This document shows positions 51,844 through 61,494 of a stretch of DNA of 64,000 bases, piece by piece. Positions within the stretch are counted from its first letter, which is position 1. Every line of letters begins with the position of its first letter. The position numbers and the translations under genes were made by a program. The stretch lies in the NCBI RefSeq assembly GCF_000308415.1, contig NZ_BAFS01000004.1:29153-93152 (forward strand), read 5' to 3'. The DNA comes from Nocardia asiatica NBRC 100129 (lineage in GTDB: Bacteria > Actinomycetota > Actinomycetes > Mycobacteriales > Mycobacteriaceae). The notes below the pieces were generated by a model that saw nothing but the letters and a program-made list of their open reading frames with translations, had not been told where the DNA came from and made no database searches.

Positions 51844-51875
51844 CTTCCGGCCGGTGCGGAATCACCGGCCGGAAG
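51844..51875. terminator. Bidirectional terminator between convergent genes
   Basis: A perfect 13-bp inverted repeat (51844-51856 and 51863-51875) with a 6-base loop lies in the 54-base gap between the BP74-like gene and the Rieske gene. Confidence 0.75.
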
Positions 51876-51881
51876 TTCGGT

Positions 51882-53420
51882 TCAGTCCAGTTTGCGCGAG
51901 CGCAGTTCGTGGCCCTTGGACGTCTTGCACCGCCCGGATTCCAGGTCCCACTGCCAGCCGTGCAGGTTGCAGGTGAGGGTGGTGCCTTCCACCACGCCGA
52001 ATTTCGACAGGTCCGCCTTCAGGTGCGGGCAGCGGCGCTGCACCTCCCAGCCGCTGAGTTCCGTGGAGGCCGAATCGTCGTGCGCTTCGGCGAACCAGCC
52101 GTCGGCGTAGGCGATGCGCTCGTCGGTGAGGCACTTGAAGAACGTGTAGAGGAATTCGTTGTACCCGCCGATGCGCCACGCTTGGAAGCGGGTGGACAGG
52201 AAAATGGTGTTCACCCAGTCCGGCTCCCGGTCACGCAGCACCGTGCGCACCAGCTCCGGCGCGATGCGGAAGCCGTAGCGGTAGCGGCCCTCGCCCTCGA
52301 CCGGCTCGCGCACAGTGCGCTTGGGGAAGTCCAGCACGATGGTTTCCTCGCCGATCACCAAACCGACCGGATAGCCGATGCCGTCGCAGATCACATTGCT
52401 CTGCGCCATGATCGGCTCGAACAGCTTGCGCAGCGGTTCCAGCAGCGAGCCCTCGCCGCGTTCCCAGGTCGCCTTCTCGGCCTCCAGCACCGGCGCGAGG
52501 CGCTGCGCCATCCGCTCGATGTACGCGGCCTTGTCGTCGTAGATCTCGCCGGGGTCGCTCGGATGGGTGAGCGTCAACTCGGCGCCGCGTACGTCGGCCA
52601 CCGAACCGGGGATCATGAGGATCCCGCCTTTGTTGCCGTGGATCTCCATCTGCTCCAGGAACACCTTCTGGTCCGGGAAGATGTTGCCCTCGTCACCGCG
52701 GTCGTCGTTGAGGTAGCGCAGCTCGTCGTCCAGGAACACCGGCGGACCGGCGGAGGGCACCACCCAGGTAGCGCCGACCTGCTCGATGTAGCTGCGCGCT
52801 CGGTCCATGCCGCGCTGGCGCTTCTGCTTGCCGAAATTCGACTTGGTGCGGGCCGGGATGTCGTAGACCATCGGGTACCAGATCGCGCCCGAGTACTGCA
52901 GCAGGTGGATGTCGACGTGACCGAACGCGTCGTGCAACACGTCCATGTCGACCGGGCGGGCGTCGTTCATGTTGAAGCAGGTGGTCTCGCCGTCGGAGAC
53001 GACCAGCCCGGAGTCGCCGATCGGGCCGTCGGCGGGCGCGCGCAGCGCGATGATCATGATGTCCAGGTCGCCGCCCGGCCCCGGCACCGTGTGCTTGACC
53101 GAGTCCTCGGTCTCGAAGAACTTGTGGAAGCCCAGCTGCTCGAGTTCGCGCCGCAGGTCCGGCACGGGGTAGTCGGGCAGCAGCACGGTCGCGTTCTTGT
53201 CGACGTGATCGGTCAGCGTCTTCGCGTCGAAGTGGTCGCGGTGCAGGTGCGAGACGTACAGGAAGTCGCATGCGCCCAGCTCGTCCCAGTCCAGCTGGGT
53301 GTTGTCGGGGAACGGGAACCAGGATCCGAAGTACGCGGGGTTCACCCAGGGGTCGCAAAGGATCGACCCGGCCGCGGTGCGGATGTGGAATCCGGCGTGT
53401 CCGACGCTGGTGATCTGCAC
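51882..53420 (-). CDS. Metallo-beta-lactamase fold protein with C-terminal Rieske domain
   Basis: A 512-residue protein. The N-terminal domain is a metallo-beta-lactamase fold (SVGHAGFHI, then VSHLHRDHFDAKTL, the H-x-H-x-D-H motif). A long middle region follows. The C-terminal 90 residues form a Rieske 2Fe-2S domain with RRCPHLKADL and LTCNLHGWQWDLESGRC (C-x-H and C-x2-H). M. tuberculosis Rv3818 has the same architecture. The GTG at 53420 is preferred because AGGAGGAG lies at good spacing. It probably acts as an oxidoreductase or hydrolase related to the CMP-Neu5Ac hydroxylase type; the substrate is unknown. Confidence 0.9.
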   Translation of the reverse strand: MQITSVGHAGFHIRTAAGSILCDPWVNPAYFGSWFPFPDNTQLDWDELGACDFLYVSHLHRDHFDAKTLTDHVDKNATVLLPDYPVPDLRRELEQLGFHKFFETEDSVKHTVPGPGGDLDIMIIALRAPADGPIGDSGLVVSDGETTCFNMNDARPVDMDVLHDAFGHVDIHLLQYSGAIWYPMVYDIPARTKSNFGKQKRQRGMDRARSYIEQVGATWVVPSAGPPVFLDDELRYLNDDRGDEGNIFPDQKVFLEQMEIHGNKGGILMIPGSVADVRGAELTLTHPSDPGEIYDDKAAYIERMAQRLAPVLEAEKATWERGEGSLLEPLRKLFEPIMAQSNVICDGIGYPVGLVIGEETIVLDFPKRTVREPVEGEGRYRYGFRIAPELVRTVLRDREPDWVNTIFLSTRFQAWRIGGYNEFLYTFFKCLTDERIAYADGWFAEAHDDSASTELSGWEVQRRCPHLKADLSKFGVVEGTTLTCNLHGWQWDLESGRCKTSKGHELRSRKLD

Positions 53421-53462
53421 TAGCTGCTCCTCCTGCTGTTTACCAGCCAACCAGGGTAGTAG

Positions 53463-54374
53463 TTACGGCGAGATGTCGCCGATGCAGTAGCCCTCCGGCC
53501 CGGATCGCAGGGTGAAGGTGCGGGTCTGCGTCACACCGGCGGAGTTGGTCACCGGCACGAGTACCGCGATGTACTCGGTGTTCACCTGCTCCGACCGGAT
53601 CTGCTGGTCGGCGAACTCGGTGGCCCCGGTGAGCGCGCCCTGGTTGTTCGCCAGCGGCGCGGGGCTCGGACGCCCGGTGCCCTTGGGGTCCCAGGTCGCC
53701 GGGGACGCCTTACAGATGAGAGGGTAGTCGCCCTCCTTGTCGGCAGGGTCGAGCGGAGTGCCGACGAAGCGGGACAGGTACCGGCGCACGGTGTGGCGGG
53801 CGTCGGCGTCGTTGTAGGCGATCTCCGCGCCCGCCGTGGCGACGCGCGGGCAGGCGTATCCGGTGGCGACTTCGGCGCGATCGACGGCGACCGTGGTGGT
53901 CGAGTTCGCCCACACGACGGTGTTCTCGCTCGCCGTACCGGGCTGCGCCAATGCGTCGAGGACGGCCTTGGGGTCGCCGTACATGTCGGCGACGTTCTTC
54001 GGCGCGATGGTCCAGCACTTCTTCTGGAGTTCGGCGATGGTGCGGGACTGCAGGTCGGCCGCCCAGCGCTGCACCGCGGGCGCGGCGTCGGGCAGCCCGG
54101 CGACCGCGCCGACCGGCGGGGCGTCGGCGGGGACGGGCGGCAGCGCCGAGGTGCTGGGCGCGGCCGCCGACGGGACCGCGGCCGGTGGCGTGGTGCGCAC
54201 GGCGGCCTGCGGCGCGCTCTCGTCCGGAATGCCCACCACGGAGTCGCAGCCGGTCAGCGCGACCGCTCCGGACAGGGCCAGGCCGCCGATCAGCGCGGCG
54301 CGCGTGCGCCGGGCCCGATTCCGATCGCGTGCGGTGCGGTCGTATTCACGCGATGCCGGCCGGGCGCGTTCCAC
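53463..54374 (-). CDS. Putative lipoprotein, function unknown
   Basis: A 303-residue protein. A basic N-terminus is followed by a hydrophobic core and a lipobox (ALIGGLALSGAVALTGCDS, cysteine near residue 43), so it is likely a membrane-anchored lipoprotein. A long Pro/Ala/Ser-rich linker follows (residues 55-95), then a soluble domain with cysteines at KKCWTIAP, YACPRVA, LICKASP and EGYCIGDI, which could form two disulfides. I do not recognise the domain. It is divergent from the first PlsC gene, about 120 bases away. Confidence 0.75.
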   Translation of the reverse strand: MERARPASREYDRTARDRNRARRTRAALIGGLALSGAVALTGCDSVVGIPDESAPQAAVRTTPPAAVPSAAAPSTSALPPVPADAPPVGAVAGLPDAAPAVQRWAADLQSRTIAELQKKCWTIAPKNVADMYGDPKAVLDALAQPGTASENTVVWANSTTTVAVDRAEVATGYACPRVATAGAEIAYNDADARHTVRRYLSRFVGTPLDPADKEGDYPLICKASPATWDPKGTGRPSPAPLANNQGALTGATEFADQQIRSEQVNTEYIAVLVPVTNSAGVTQTRTFTLRSGPEGYCIGDISP

Positions 54375-54494
54375 TTCGACGATCCTCTTCTCTCAGGCTT
54401 GCGGTTGGGGCTGGTCAGCTGGGCTCGCTCCGGTGCGGCGCACGACGGCGGCGAACTGCCGGTGGGGACGATCAGCGACTACGCTAGCGGACTT

Positions 54495-55244
54495 GTGGAA
54501 CCCGTCTATCGGACGATCATCGGGCTGGCCCGAACCGTCTTTTTCGTCGAAGGTCTGAAGTTCACCGTCAAGGGCGATGAACACATCCCCGCCCGGGGTG
54601 GCGCCGTGCTGGCGGTGAACCACACCGGCTACATGGACTTCACCTACGCGGGCCTGCCGGTACGCACCCCGAAGCGCTATATCCGGTTCATGGCGAAGAA
54701 GGAGGTCTTCGACGACAAGATCTCCGGGCCGATCATGCGCGCCCTCAAGCATATTCCGGTGGATCGCTCGGCGGGCGCGGACTCCTACAAGGCCGCCGTA
54801 GCCTATCTGCGCCGCGGCGAGCTGGTCGGCGTGTACCCCGAGGCGACGATCAGCCGCAGCTTCGAGATCAAGGAATTCAAGTCCGGCGCGGCACGTATGG
54901 CGATCGAGGCGGAGGTGCCGATCATCCCGATCGTCATCTGGGGCGCGCAGCGGGTCTGGACCAAGGGCTTCCCGAAGCGGCTCGGCCGCACCAACACGCC
55001 CATCTCGATCGCGGTGGGCGAACCGATCCAGCCGTTCGAGCCCGCCGCCGAACTCACCGCGAAGCTGCGCTCGACCATGCAGGAAATGCTGCTGGACCTG
55101 CAGAAGGACTACGTACACGAGCCGGGGGCGTACTGGGTTCCGGCCCGGCTCGGCGGCAGCGCTCCTACCCTGGAAGAGGCGGACGCGATGGATGCCGCCG
55201 AAGCGGAGGCCAAGGCCGCGCGAAAGAACGCGGCGGGGCAGTAA
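54495..55244 (+). CDS. PlsC-like acyltransferase, copy 1
   Basis: A 249-residue 1-acyl-glycerol-3-phosphate acyltransferase family protein. Motif I is VNHTGYMDF (H-x4-D), motif II RYIRFMAKKEVF, motif III VYPEATISRSFEIKEFKSGAARMA (PEAT instead of the usual PEGT), and motif IV VPIIPIVIWG. The start GTG 54495 gives VEPVYRTIIGLARTVFF, and GTG 54462 is possible. It transfers an acyl chain from CoA to a lipid acceptor at the membrane. It is followed after 11 bases by a close paralogue, as in the Rv3814c-Rv3816c cluster of M. tuberculosis. Confidence 0.92.
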   Translation: MEPVYRTIIGLARTVFFVEGLKFTVKGDEHIPARGGAVLAVNHTGYMDFTYAGLPVRTPKRYIRFMAKKEVFDDKISGPIMRALKHIPVDRSAGADSYKAAVAYLRRGELVGVYPEATISRSFEIKEFKSGAARMAIEAEVPIIPIVIWGAQRVWTKGFPKRLGRTNTPISIAVGEPIQPFEPAAELTAKLRSTMQEMLLDLQKDYVHEPGAYWVPARLGGSAPTLEEADAMDAAEAEAKAARKNAAGQ

Positions 55245-55255
55245 CGGGAGCTGTG

Positions 55256-55999
55256 ATGGCGCGCGAACCGGTCTACGACGTGCTCACCGGCCTAGCGCGC
55301 GCCATCTTCTTCGCCCAGGGTCTGCGGATCGATATCGAAGGGCAAGAACACATTCCGCGCTCCGGCGGCGCTGTGCTGGCCGTGAACCACACGGCCTACC
55401 TGGATTTCATGGAGGTCGGACTGGTCGGGCGCAAGTCCGGCCGCAACGTCCGGTTCATGATGAAGGCGGAACTCGAGCGCGGCGTCGTGGGCTTCCTCAT
55501 GAAGCACTGCAAGGCGATCGGCGTCGATCGCACGGCCGGGGCCGCGTCGTACGCCCGCGCGGTGACCGCGCTGCGCGGCGGCGAGCTGGTCGTGGTCTAT
55601 CCCGAGGCGACGATCAGCCGCAGTTTCGAGCTGAAGGAATTCAAATCCGGCGCGGCGCGCATGGCCGTGGAAGCCGGTGTTCCGATCGTTCCCCTGGTCA
55701 TCTGGGGTGCGCACCGGATCTGGACGAAAGACATCCCGAAACAGCTCGGTCGGCACGATTTCCCGATCAACATCCGCATCGGCGCGCCGATCCCACCCGC
55801 CGAACCCGCCGAGGAACTGACCGCCACCATGCGCGCCCGAATGAGCGAACTCTTGGAACGCGCCCAACACGACTATCCGATGGCCGAAGGCGCCCGCTGG
55901 GTCCCCGCACGGCTCGGGGGGACCGCCCCGACTATGGAGCGGGCGGCGGTTCTGGAACGCGAGGAAATGGAGCGGCGGCGCCGGGCCAAGATGCGCTGA
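55256..55999 (+). CDS. PlsC-like acyltransferase, copy 2
   Basis: A 247-residue paralogue of the previous gene, with motif I VNHTAYLDF, NVRFMMKAEL, VYPEATISRSFELKEFKSGAARMAVE and VPIVPLVIWG. The 3' part (WVPARLGGTAPTMERA) also matches the first copy, so the pair arose by duplication. The ATG at 55256 has GGGAG upstream. It lies 11 bases after copy 1 and is very likely cotranscribed with it. Both copies keep the catalytic H-x4-D. Confidence 0.92.
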   Translation: MAREPVYDVLTGLARAIFFAQGLRIDIEGQEHIPRSGGAVLAVNHTAYLDFMEVGLVGRKSGRNVRFMMKAELERGVVGFLMKHCKAIGVDRTAGAASYARAVTALRGGELVVVYPEATISRSFELKEFKSGAARMAVEAGVPIVPLVIWGAHRIWTKDIPKQLGRHDFPINIRIGAPIPPAEPAEELTATMRARMSELLERAQHDYPMAEGARWVPARLGGTAPTMERAAVLEREEMERRRRAKMR

Positions 56000-56259
56000 C
56001 GGGCACTCGTGAGTGCCGATCGTTGGTGACCGCACGTGCACGCGCTCCGAGGTTCGATCTCGGGCCGGAGGGTCATCCCCGGTACGGCCGCGCTCGCCCC
56101 TCGGTGTGATGCTTGGCCTTACGAGCATCGGATTCTCGGTAGTAGTCGCGTCTATTGCTCATCTCTGCTCTCGATCGGGGGATCGACCTCATGTGTGCCC
56201 CTGATCGGACGATGAGATGCCGAGCCGGGCGCACCGGCTCGAGCTTTGCTTGCGCCAGT
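56000..56259. other. Gap between PlsC copy 2 and the regulator remnant
   Basis: The only feature I see is a short palindrome (56002-56017, two 7-base arms). Nothing else is recognisable. Confidence 0.35.
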
Positions 56260-56868
56260 TCAGACCAGCATTCGTTGTATTTCGGCAATGCGCCGGTCGA
56301 GTCGCGCGGAGTTTGCGGTCTCTGCCGCCGTCCGCGCCTCTCGGATGATGGCCCGTGCCGCGTCCAGATTACGAGTTTTCAGGTACGACTCCGCGAGCCA
56401 GGTCCGATACAGGGCAACCTCACGGACGCGGTCGGCGGCGAGTTGATCGATCGCGCCGGACAGCAGGGAACTCGCCTTTCCTGGATCGTCCAATTCGACA
56501 AAGCACCGGCCGGCCATGACGCCTATCTCGGTGCGGTCCAACCAATACACCCACTCCGGCTCGGGAATGTTGGGTGACCGGCGATCATAGGCCTCGTCCA
56601 CCGCATCGAGCGCTCGTTCCGCTTCGGCGCGGTCGCGCGAGCGCGCACAGGCCCATGCCAGGCGGTCCGTGAGCAACGACCGGACCACCGGTGGCGCGTT
56701 GGTCGCTCCCTTGACCGCGGTGCGCGCCAGCAGTGCTGCTTCGGCTGGATTGCCGACGTTGGCGATTTGATAACTCAGGCTCGACAGAAGTTGTGCCGTC
56801 AAGACACGGTCTCCGGCATCACTGGCCGCCGCCGCGCCGCTCAGATACAGACGCTGGGCGTCGTCGTA
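56260..56868 (-). pseudogene. C-terminal fragment of an XRE-type regulator
   Basis: The minus-strand frame encodes YDDAQRLYLSGAAAASDAGDRVLTAQLLSSLSYQIANVGNPAEAALLARTAV ... DAARAIIREARTAAETANSARLDRRIAEIQRMLV. This is the helical TPR-like C-terminal half of actinobacterial helix-turn-helix regulators of about 400 residues. The DNA-binding N-terminal half is missing. Upstream of about 56868 the frame runs into unrelated sequence that is antisense to the NmrA-like fragment. No credible start exists at the junction, so it is probably a non-functional remnant. Confidence 0.75.
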
Positions 56869-56869
56869 C

Positions 56870-57406
56870 GTGGGCACCTGGCATCTGCCCGGTGAGCAGG
56901 CCGCGCGGGAAAGCGGCGTGGAATGGACCGTCCTGTGCCCCAGCTCCTTCGCCTCCAACACTTTGAGCTGGGCCACCGCCATCCGGGCCGGGCGGCCGGT
57001 ACCGAACATGACCGGCGAAGCCGCGCAAGGCGTCATCGATCCGCGCGATGTCGCCGGGGTCGCCGTCGCGGCGTTGACCTCCGCCGAGCACGCGGGCCGG
57101 ATCTACGAGCTCACCGGCCCGGAGCTGCGCACCACCCACGACCTGGCGGCCACGTTGGCCACGGTTGTCGGCCGCCCGGTGGACGTCGTCGACATTCCCG
57201 AAACCGAAGCGCGGGCACATATGCTCGCGTCCGGAATGTCCGCCGAATACGCGGACGGCGCGCTGGCCGGGCAGGCCTACATGCGGGCAGGGCACAACGG
57301 GATCGTCACCGACGACGTTGCCCGAATTCTCGGTCGCGCGCGGAGTTTCGCCGAATGGGCAGCGGATCACGCGAATGCGTTCGTGGCCGTGGAGAGTGCA
57401 CCGTAG
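56870..57406 (+). pseudogene. C-terminal fragment of an NmrA-like NAD(P)-binding protein
   Basis: The plus-strand frame encodes HLPGEQAARESGVEWTVLCPSSFASNTLSWATAI, GVIDPRDVAGVAVAALTSAEHAGRIYELTGPELRTTHDLAATLATVVGRPVDVVDIP and continues to the normal C-terminus. This is the second half of an NmrA/SDR-type oxidoreductase of about 280 residues. The N-terminal Rossmann half, with the G-x-x-G-x-x-G cofactor motif, is missing. The fragment starts exactly where the XRE fragment ends, which marks a rearrangement breakpoint near 56868-56882. A GTG at 56870 could start a short protein, but function is unlikely. Confidence 0.75.
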
Positions 57407-57511
57407 GCTGTCTGTGATTGGCATCACATCGAATTGCTGAATGGTGCATGCTCCGCAAGGGTGACATGACCGGCTGGACGGCCGGTGTGCTTACACGAAA
57501 AGGGGATTCGG

Positions 57512-57856
57512 ATGCGTCAACGGGTCATGACGGTCTTGGTAGCGGTTGTGGCGGGCGGGTCGGCCGCCGCGTTCGGTGGCGCGAGTGCGTCCGCGGTCGC
57601 GGTGAACCCTTTCCCCGGCGGCACGGAGGTCTACTTCGACAACGGTGAATCCGCGGCGATCGCGAACCTGAACCTCGGACCTGCGCTGAGCCAGGTGGCC
57701 GTCGCCTGGTCGCCGGGCGCGAAAGCGATGCTGGGCGAAGGGATCACCGAGCACGCGCGGTGGGCCAGCGAGACCCCGACCGGAGGCGTCTCGATCGAGG
57801 TCTACGGCTTGTTCACGCAACCCTCACTGGTCACCGTCACCACGCTGCGCGGCTGA
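57512..57856 (+). CDS. Small secreted protein, function unknown
   Basis: A 114-residue protein with a clear signal peptide (MRQRVMTVLVAVVAGGSAAAFGGASASA, cleavage near residue 28-32). The mature domain of about 80 residues reads EVYFDNGESAAIANLNLGPALSQVAVAWSPGAKAMLGEGITEHARWASETPTGGVSIEVYGLF and has no cysteines. The ATG at 57512 has AAGGGG seven bases upstream. I do not recognise a family. It converges on copA, with a hairpin between the two. Confidence 0.7.
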   Translation: MRQRVMTVLVAVVAGGSAAAFGGASASAVAVNPFPGGTEVYFDNGESAAIANLNLGPALSQVAVAWSPGAKAMLGEGITEHARWASETPTGGVSIEVYGLFTQPSLVTVTTLRG

Positions 57857-57950
57857 GTCGAATCTCCATTTCGGATTTCCTTGCGCCGGGGGTACTCTCA
57901 CCCATGGCGTTATGCGCATGTGCGCTGACGAGTGAGCCGCCCGGCGATGC

Positions 57951-57990
57951 CCGGACGGGACGGCACTCCGTGTGCGGTCCCGTCCGGTGT
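57951..57990. terminator. Hairpin between small secreted gene and copA
   Basis: A perfect 11-bp inverted repeat (57951-57961 and 57977-57987) with a 15-base loop is followed on the plus strand by TGTTT. It lies between convergent genes and probably ends the plus-strand transcript, possibly both. Confidence 0.65.
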
Positions 57991-57997
57991 TTCCTCG

Positions 57998-60247
57998 TTA
58001 CGACGCCGTCGAGCGGAACCCGCGCAGCCGCAGGCTGTTGCTGACCACGAAGACCGACGAGAACGCCATCGCCGCGCCCGCGAGCATCGGGTTCAGCAGC
58101 CCCGCCATGGCCAGCGGGATCGCGGCCACGTTGTAGGCGAAGGCCCAGAACAGATTGCCCTTGATGGTCGCGAGGGTGCGGCGGGACAGGCGGATCGCGT
58201 CGGCCGCGGCCCGCAGGTCGCCGCGCACCAAGGTGAGATCACCGGCCTCGATGGCCACGTCGGCGCCGGTACCCATGGCCAGGCCCAAGTCGGCCTGGGC
58301 CAGCGCGGCGGCGTCGTTCACCCCGTCGCCCACCATCGCGACCACTTTGCCCTCGGCCTGCAACCGCTTGACCGTGTCGACCTTGTCCTGCGGCAGCACC
58401 TCCGCGATCACCTGATCGATGCCCACCTGCGCGGCGATCGCGTCGGCGGCCGCCTGATTGTCGCCGGTCAGCATGATCGGAGTGAGGCCGAGGGCGCGGA
58501 GCTGGGAAATCGCCTCGGCGGAGGTGGGTTTCACCGCGTCCGCCACTACTAGCACGCCGCGCGCCTTGCCGTCCCAGCCCACCGCGACGGCGGTCTGCCC
58601 TTCGGCTTCGGCCGTGCGGATCGCCTGGGACAGGTCGTCGTCGAGGTACTGGGACCAGTCGGCGAGCAACCGGGCGCGGCCGACGAGCACCGCGTGGCCG
58701 TCCACCATGCCCTGCACGCCGAGGCCGGCCACGTTGGCGAAATCCTCCACCGGCTTCAGCTCACCCACCCGCTCCCTGGCGCCTTTGGCGATGGCCTGGG
58801 CGATCGGGTGCTCGGATGAATCCTCCAACGCTCCCGCCAGTGCCAGCACCTGTTCGCCCTGCTCGCCTTCGGCGGGCACCACGTCGAGCAAGGTCATCTT
58901 GCCCGCCGTGACGGTGCCGGTCTTGTCCAGCACGATCGTGTCCACCCGCCGGGTCGACTCCAGCACTTCTGGGCCTTTGATCAGAATGCCCAGCTGCGCG
59001 CCGCGCCCCGTGCCGACCATCAGCGCGGTCGGCGTGGCCAGCCCCAGCGCGCACGGGCAGGCGATGATCAGCACCGCCACCGCGGCGGTGAACGCCGCGG
59101 CCACCGAACCGCCGGTGCCGAGCCAGAAGCCGAGCGTGGCGACCGACAGCGCGATCACGATCGGCACGAAGATCCCGGAGATCCGATCGGCCAGCCGCTG
59201 CGCCTGCGCCTTACCGGTCTGCGCGTCTTCGACCAGCTTCGCCATCTGCGCCAGCTGGGTGTCCGACCCGATCCTCGTGGCGCGCACCACCAGCCGGCCG
59301 CCCACGTTCACGGTCGCGCCCACCACGGTGTCGTGCGGGCCGACCTCCACCGGCACCGACTCGCCGGTGAGCATCGAGGCGTCGACGGCCGAGGAGCCCT
59401 CCACCACGACGCCGTCGGTGGCGATCTTCTCGCCCGGCCGCACCACGAACCGGTCGCCGACCGTCAGCTGCTCCACCGGAATACGCCGCTCGGTGCCGTT
59501 GCGCAGCACCGAGACTTCTTTGGCCCCCAGCTCCAGCAGAGCCCGCAGCGCCGCGCCCGCCCGCCGCTTGGCGCGGGCCTCGAAGAAGCGCCCGGCCAGC
59601 AAGAACGTGGTGACGCCCGCCGCGGCCTCGAGATAGATGCTGCCGGTGCCGTCCATCCGGGAAACGGTGAACTCGAACGGATGCGTCATGCCCGGCGTGC
59701 CCGCGGTGCCCCAGAACAGGGCATACAGCGACCAGCCCAGTGCGGCCAGCGTCCCCATCGAGATCAACGTGTCCATGGTGGCGGCGCCGTGACGCAAATT
59801 GGTCCACGCCGCGCGGTGGAACGGCAGCGCGCCCCACACCACCACCGGCGCGGCCAGCGTCAGGGAGAGCCACTGCCAGTTGGTGAACTGCAAGGCCGGG
59901 ATCATCGCCATGGCGATCACCGGCACCGACAGCGCCAGCGAGACCAGCAGGCGAGTGCGCAGAGCGGCGGCCGGGTCCTCCTCGGTGACGGCCTCCCGCG
60001 ACCGCTCCGGCTGCGCGGGCAGCGCCGCGGTGTAGCCGGCCTGCTCGACGGTGGCGATCAGCTCGTCGGGCGAGACGTCGCCGCTGACCTCGACCCTGGC
60101 CTTCTCCGTGGCGTAGTTCACGGTGGCGGTGACGCCGTCGAGCTTGTTGAGTTTCTTCTCGATCCGCGCGGCGCAGGACGCGCAGGTCATTCCACCGATC
60201 ACGAGTTCGACCGGCTTCGAGGGCGGCGGTTGTGTCGCGGTGGTCAT
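57998..60247 (-). CDS. copA: Copper-exporting P1B-type ATPase
   Basis: A 749-residue heavy-metal ATPase. One N-terminal metal-binding domain carries [15 protein letters not shown] near residue 19. Membrane helices follow, with the copper-site CPC in [17 protein letters not shown]. Other motifs are the actuator LTGES, the phosphorylation site [20 protein letters not shown], and the hinge [24 protein letters not shown]. The C-terminal helices carry YNVAAIP and [12 protein letters not shown]. It pumps Cu(I) out of the cytoplasm. It is the last gene of the copZ-secreted protein-copA run, 43 bases after the previous stop. Confidence 0.96.
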   Translation of the reverse strand: MTTATQPPPSKPVELVIGGMTCASCAARIEKKLNKLDGVTATVNYATEKARVEVSGDVSPDELIATVEQAGYTAALPAQPERSREAVTEEDPAAALRTRLLVSLALSVPVIAMAMIPALQFTNWQWLSLTLAAPVVVWGALPFHRAAWTNLRHGAATMDTLISMGTLAALGWSLYALFWGTAGTPGMTHPFEFTVSRMDGTGSIYLEAAAGVTTFLLAGRFFEARAKRRAGAALRALLELGAKEVSVLRNGTERRIPVEQLTVGDRFVVRPGEKIATDGVVVEGSSAVDASMLTGESVPVEVGPHDTVVGATVNVGGRLVVRATRIGSDTQLAQMAKLVEDAQTGKAQAQRLADRISGIFVPIVIALSVATLGFWLGTGGSVAAAFTAAVAVLIIACPCALGLATPTALMVGTGRGAQLGILIKGPEVLESTRRVDTIVLDKTGTVTAGKMTLLDVVPAEGEQGEQVLALAGALEDSSEHPIAQAIAKGARERVGELKPVEDFANVAGLGVQGMVDGHAVLVGRARLLADWSQYLDDDLSQAIRTAEAEGQTAVAVGWDGKARGVLVVADAVKPTSAEAISQLRALGLTPIMLTGDNQAAADAIAAQVGIDQVIAEVLPQDKVDTVKRLQAEGKVVAMVGDGVNDAAALAQADLGLAMGTGADVAIEAGDLTLVRGDLRAAADAIRLSRRTLATIKGNLFWAFAYNVAAIPLAMAGLLNPMLAGAAMAFSSVFVVSNSLRLRGFRSTAS

Positions 60248-60290
60248 CGTGGTGCTCCGTTCTGTGCGGCGCGGTGCGGACGGTCGTCGG

Positions 60291-61238
60291 TCAGTGTCCG
60301 TGGCCGTCCGGCGCCTGCTGTCGACCAGTGTGTTCGTTGTCTGTCGAGGAGTCCACGCCGGGGGTGCCCGGCGCGACGGTCAGGGTGAATTCGGCGGTGC
60401 GGACCACGCCCTCGTGCTGGAAGTCGAGGAACAGGCGATAGTCGCCCGCGCTCGGGGCGGTGACGGCGAAGGTGATACCCGGCCCCGGCGCGGTCACGCC
60501 GTCGCCCGGGTGACCCTCCGGATGGACGTGCAGGTAGCCCAGGTCGGCGCCACGCAGCGCCACCAGATGGCCGTAGGCGCCGAGGTAGGGCTGCAAGTCG
60601 GTCACCGGTTTCCCGGCGCGGCTCACCGACAGGGTCACCTTCGAGGCCTGGCCGGGGGCGACATCGCCGTGCAGCTCGACGGTGTAATCGCCGACGGTGG
60701 CGGTGCGTGCGGGCGCGGGCAACCGCTGCGGCTCGTAGGCGCCCGCCACGCGGAGGTCCGCGCCGAGCGTCAGATCGTCGCCACCCTCGGGTGTGAAGTC
60801 GGCGAACACCCGGTAGTCGCCCGCGCGAGTGAGGTCGAGCGGGACGCTCCAGGTTCCGTTGCCGTCGAGCACCGGGTGCACATGCTGGTAGGCGGCCATG
60901 TCGCGGCGCACGACGATCAGGTGGAGATCCTTGTCGTGGCTGCGCACGTAACGGGTGACGGGGTGTCCGTCCCGGTCCAGGATGGTGAAGCGCAGCGGCA
61001 CGTTCGCGGCGGCGGTGGTCTGGGCAGTGTCCAGCCGCAGGGTGTAGCCGCGGGCGGTCGCCGTCATTCCTCCAGGTAGTGCGTCTATGGGGGCCGCGCC
61101 GTCCGCGGCGTGAGCTGTCGAGTCGTGGGTGGCGGATCCGGTCGGTTCCGGTCCGAGGACCGAACCGGCCACCAGGGCGATCCCGAACACCGCCGCGAGG
61201 CCGAGGGCGAAGCCGCCGAATTTCATGGACGCGTGCAT
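60291..61238 (-). CDS. Secreted or anchored metal-binding protein of the copper-export operon
   Basis: A 315-residue protein. The N-terminal hydrophobic segment ([23 protein letters not shown]) is a signal peptide or anchor, followed by a His-containing stretch ([11 protein letters not shown]). Two similar beta domains follow. Each contains an R/A-G-x-P-V-T motif, a loop ([17 protein letters not shown] near residue 105 and [19 protein letters not shown] near residue 225) and a GDYR(V/L)F strand. The C-terminus is His-rich (PDGHGH). The duplicated Y-x-H-V-H-P motif looks like a metal site. Between copZ and copA, a periplasmic copper role is inferred. GAGGAGG precedes ATG 61238. Confidence 0.78.
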   Translation of the reverse strand: MHASMKFGGFALGLAAVFGIALVAGSVLGPEPTGSATHDSTAHAADGAAPIDALPGGMTATARGYTLRLDTAQTTAAANVPLRFTILDRDGHPVTRYVRSHDKDLHLIVVRRDMAAYQHVHPVLDGNGTWSVPLDLTRAGDYRVFADFTPEGGDDLTLGADLRVAGAYEPQRLPAPARTATVGDYTVELHGDVAPGQASKVTLSVSRAGKPVTDLQPYLGAYGHLVALRGADLGYLHVHPEGHPGDGVTAPGPGITFAVTAPSAGDYRLFLDFQHEGVVRTAEFTLTVAPGTPGVDSSTDNEHTGRQQAPDGHGH

Positions 61239-61252
61239 CGGCGCGCTCCTCC

Positions 61253-61459
61253 TCAGTCGGTGACCGCGTAGCCGGCGCGGGCTACGGCGGCGACGAGTTC
61301 GGCGCGCTCGATCGGACTCGCGCTCTCGACGGTCACCTGTCCGTCGGCGAGGTCGATCGCGACGGATCCGACGCCGTCGATGCGGCCGATCTCGGTGCGG
61401 ACCGAGGCGGCGCATCCGCCGCAGGTCATGCCGGTCACGTTGACGGTGGTGGTGCTCAT
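61253..61459 (-). CDS. copZ: Copper chaperone with heavy-metal-associated domain
   Basis: A 68-residue single HMA domain: TVNVTGMTCGGCAASVRTEIGRIDGVGSVAIDLADGQVTVES, ending VARAGYAVTD. The MTCGGC motif binds Cu(I). It delivers copper to the CopA ATPase encoded two genes downstream. AAGGAG lies seven bases before the ATG at 61459. A palindrome resembling a CsoR operator sits 36 bases upstream, so the run copZ-secreted protein-copA is probably induced by copper. Confidence 0.95.
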   Translation of the reverse strand: MSTTTVNVTGMTCGGCAASVRTEIGRIDGVGSVAIDLADGQVTVESASPIERAELVAAVARAGYAVTD

Positions 61460-61494
61460 GGTCGTTCTCCTTGTGTTGCGTTTATGTGGTTACC

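Noticed and set aside
53793..54494. Upstream extension of the first PlsC gene to 483 codons
   Set aside because: The extension lies antisense to the lipoprotein gene and has no acyltransferase homology. The family N-terminus begins near 54495.
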